Positions 5,594-7,353 of a DNA stretch of 7,353 bases are shown one piece after another. This stretch comes from Clostridium sp. (GTDB taxonomy: Bacteria; Bacillota; Clostridia; Clostridiales; Clostridiaceae): the NCBI GenBank assembly GCA_012511315.1, contig JAAZGI010000374.1, forward strand, positions 1 to 7,353, in the 5' to 3' direction. Both the position numbers and the translations under genes were made by a program. Numbering within the stretch: the first letter of the stretch is position 1; every line of letters begins with the position of its first letter. The notes beneath the pieces were generated by a model that worked only from the letters and a program-made list of their open reading frames with translations, had not been told where the DNA came from and ran no database searches.

Positions 5594-5625
5594 TTTACAT
5601 ATTTTACTCTAAGATGTTATATAAT
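5594..5625 (+). promoter_or_regulatory. Probable promoter of the aminopeptidase gene
   Basis: TTTACA (5594-5599) is a 5/6 match to the -35 consensus. Overlapping -10 candidates are TATATA (5618-5623, 18-bp spacer) and TATAAT (5620-5625, 20-bp spacer). Transcription would start near 5632, downstream of the structured RNA, so that RNA would not be part of this leader if the promoter is real. Confidence 0.55.
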
Positions 5626-5673
5626 GAAGTGTAGAGTGGGAATACCACAAAGATTCTATTGGGGAGGATTATT

Positions 5674-6897
5674 ATGGAATTACAAAAAAACTTAGAAAAG
5701 TATGCAGAATTAATCGCTAAAATTGGGTTGAACCTGAAAAAAGGGGATAATCTGCAAATTAGTTTTAATATTTGGGGGCGTGAATTAGCTCTTTTAGTAG
5801 CTGATAAGGCCTATGAGATGGGTGTTGGTGATGTTTTACTAAGCTTCAGTGATGAAAGACATCAGTTAAGCTTTTTTGGAAAAGCTGATGATGTAACTTA
5901 CTTTCCAGATTTTAAAGCTCGCTATTTAGAGCAATTAGCAGAACATAAGTATCATCGTTTAGTGATCGATGCCGCAAATCCAAATCTTTTAAAGAATATT
6001 GACTCAGAACGAATAACAGCAGCGCAAAAGGTTCGCTCTCAGAAAACCAGGAAAGTTATGGAATATAGCATGAGTAACTTTATCAAGTGGTGTATTGTTG
6101 CAGTTCCAAACCCCGCCTGGGCAACTTCTGTTTTTCCAGAATTAAAAGAAGATCAGGCAATGGACAAACTATGGGAAAACATCTTTATGGCTACACGAGT
6201 TGATTTAGAAGATCCTGTAGCAGCGTGGGAAAAACATGATTTGCAGTTGAAAATACATGAAAAGTTTCTTAATGAAGCCAACTTTGAAAAGCTTCTATAT
6301 AAGGGGCCTGGAACAGACCTAGAGGTCTATCTTGCGGAAAATCACAAATGGGTAGGGGGATCTGGAGATTCTCAAGACGGTGATCGGTTCTTTGCGAATA
6401 TCCCAACGGAAGAAGTATTTACCATGCCAGATCGAGCAAAAGTTAATGGAACGCTAAAAGCTACAATGCCCCTTGCCGTTATGGGGAAATTAGTTGAAGA
6501 TATGAGCTTTGTTTTTAAAGATGGGGTCGTCATTGAATTTAAAGCAGGAAAAGAACAAGAAGTTTTTGAAAAGATTTTGGATTCTGATGAAGGTTCTCGT
6601 CGATTAGGTGAAGTTGCACTGGTTGCACATAATTCACCAATTTCAAATACAGGCATCCTCTTCCAAAACACATTATTTGATGAGAATGCATCCTGCCATT
6701 TTGCTGTAGGCGCAGCTTATCCTGAAAATATAGAAAATGGCGCAAACCTAACTGACGAAGAAAAGGTTGAAAAAGGAATGAATGATTCACGTATTCACTA
6801 TGATTTTATGGTGGGAAGTGAAGAGGTAAAAGTCACAGGCGTTAAAGCAGATGGTACAGAAATTGTCTTGTTGGCAGACGGTGAGTGGCAGATTTAA
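5674..6897 (+). CDS. M29 family metallo-aminopeptidase (AmpS/PepS type)
   Basis: This is a 407-residue cytoplasmic aminopeptidase of peptidase family M29 (thermophilic aminopeptidase family), near the usual 410. It removes N-terminal residues from peptides using two divalent metal ions. The likely metal and catalytic residues are Glu247 in TEEVFTMP, Glu313 in RLGEVALV, His342 in DENASCHFAVG, and His375 and Asp377 in NDSRIHYDFMVG. All sit at a constant offset from the known family positions, so the enzyme looks active. No signal peptide is visible. The start at 5674 follows GGGGAGG (5661-5667) by 6 nt; an in-frame TTG at 5659 would place that ribosome binding site inside the coding sequence. 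The gene is monocistronic, with its own promoter and terminator, and is not obviously linked in function to its neighbours. Confidence 0.95.
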   Translation: MELQKNLEKYAELIAKIGLNLKKGDNLQISFNIWGRELALLVADKAYEMGVGDVLLSFSDERHQLSFFGKADDVTYFPDFKARYLEQLAEHKYHRLVIDAANPNLLKNIDSERITAAQKVRSQKTRKVMEYSMSNFIKWCIVAVPNPAWATSVFPELKEDQAMDKLWENIFMATRVDLEDPVAAWEKHDLQLKIHEKFLNEANFEKLLYKGPGTDLEVYLAENHKWVGGSGDSQDGDRFFANIPTEEVFTMPDRAKVNGTLKATMPLAVMGKLVEDMSFVFKDGVVIEFKAGKEQEVFEKILDSDEGSRRLGEVALVAHNSPISNTGILFQNTLFDENASCHFAVGAAYPENIENGANLTDEEKVEKGMNDSRIHYDFMVGSEEVKVTGVKADGTEIVLLADGEWQI

Positions 6898-6905
6898 GAA
6901 ACATT

Positions 6906-6944
6906 GACTGTATTCAGGGAATGAGTTCTGAATACAGTCTTTTT
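6906..6944 (+). terminator. Intrinsic terminator of the aminopeptidase gene
   Basis: GACTGTATTCAG (6906-6917) pairs perfectly with CTGAATACAGTC (6928-6939) across a 10-nt loop, followed directly by five Ts (6940-6944). It lies 8 nt after the stop codon. Confidence 0.93.
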
Positions 6945-6962
6945 ATAAGGATCACATAGAGT

Positions 6963-6991
6963 TTGCATATGGTGATTGAACCTTTTAAAAT
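6963..6991 (+). promoter_or_regulatory. Possible promoter of the last gene
   Basis: TTGCAT (6963-6968) and TAAAAT (6986-6991) are spaced by 17 bp, between the aminopeptidase terminator and the membrane-protein gene. The -35 matches at only three positions, so this is tentative. Since a strong terminator lies upstream, the gene needs some promoter in 6945-7050. Confidence 0.35.
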
Positions 6992-7057
6992 ACTTATACA
7001 TGGATGAATACGAGATTTAATTACTCACTTAATAGGTGACTGAAAAGAAGGAATAGT

Positions 7058-7353
7058 ATGGAAAAGAAAAACAGGAGACCGGCTCTACTGAAAGATACAA
7101 CTAGAAGTGTGCTGTTCTTCCTCATTATTAATATTGCCACAGTGATCAGTCCAGCGGGGCTGATGCTTGCACCAATCATTGTTCCAGTTTTGCTGTTATA
7201 CATCAGAGCTCAACATGGTCAAAATGCTTTTGTTTTAGCAAGTCTTGTAGGTGTTATGCCCTATTTTGTTTTCGGCGGAACAGTGAATGCTTTGGCAGCG
7301 CTTGCTCCCATTTTTATTATGACAGGGGGACTTTACGCAATTAAACGCTATCA
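7058..7353 (+). CDS. Multi-pass membrane protein, probably YybS/DUF2232 family (partial, 3' end missing)
   Basis: An open frame begins at an ATG with AAGGA (7048-7052) 5 nt upstream and is still open at the window end, giving 98 codons. After a basic cytoplasmic start (MEKKNRRPALLKDTTR) come hydrophobic helices at roughly residues 17-31, 34-50, 57-73 and 76-92. In Firmicutes a YybS-type (DUF2232) membrane protein commonly follows the rpsR region and precedes gdpP, rplI and dnaB/dnaC. This gene fits in place, topology and start, but the visible part is too short for firm family assignment. Its function is unknown. Other small integral membrane proteins are possible. Confidence 0.7.
   Translation, partial: MEKKNRRPALLKDTTRSVLFFLIINIATVISPAGLMLAPIIVPVLLLYIRAQHGQNAFVLASLVGVMPYFVFGGTVNALAALAPIFIMTGGLYAIKRY

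Noticed and set aside
6372..6790. Reverse-strand open frames inside the aminopeptidase gene
   Set aside because: They are antisense shadows of a clearly conserved coding sequence, without ribosome binding sites or recognisable motifs.

Overview
The window looks like a chromosomal segment from a low-GC Gram-positive bacterium, most likely class Clostridia. The grounds are AT-rich DNA, strong GGAGG-type ribosome binding sites, a Soj/Spo0J-type parA-parB pair with a canonical parS site, and the gene order parA-parB-DUF4446, MscS-DUF951, rpsF-ssb-rpsR, then a YybS-like membrane protein. This order resembles the origin-proximal region of Firmicutes genomes. The exact genus cannot be fixed from the sequence. 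All genes lie on the + strand.

Layout. Positions 1-482 are gene-poor and AT-rich, with a perfect parS palindrome at 185-200. Positions 483-2729 hold a tight operon of parA (TTG start), parB (1-nt overlap) and a DUF4446 membrane-anchored protein, closed by a long hairpin terminator at 2771-2817. After a spacer of about 200 nt come an MscS-family channel gene and a DUF951 zinc-ribbon-like gene that overlap by 4 nt. A clear promoter at 4080-4108 then drives rpsF-ssb-rpsR, with a structured leader upstream of rpsF and small hairpins before rpsR. A strong terminator at 5291-5330 ends that operon. A monocistronic M29 metallo-aminopeptidase follows at 5674-6897 with its own promoter and terminator. 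The last gene, a multi-pass membrane protein probably of the YybS/DUF2232 family, runs off the end.

How the genes fit together. ParA, ParB and parS form the chromosome origin segregation system. S6, SSB and S18 form the classic ribosomal/replication operon, probably autoregulated by the S6:S18 complex. The MscS channel is an osmotic safety valve, co-translated with a small DUF951 protein of unknown role.

The most unusual part is the gene-free stretch between rpsR and the aminopeptidase, about 340 nt long. It can fold into an elaborate RNA: a 16-bp stem encloses three small hairpins, and about 80 nt downstream a second stem has arms that are near-copies of the first. The four arms can therefore pair in two mutually exclusive ways. 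I do not recognise it as a known riboswitch, ribozyme or intron, and it is the best candidate here for something undescribed.
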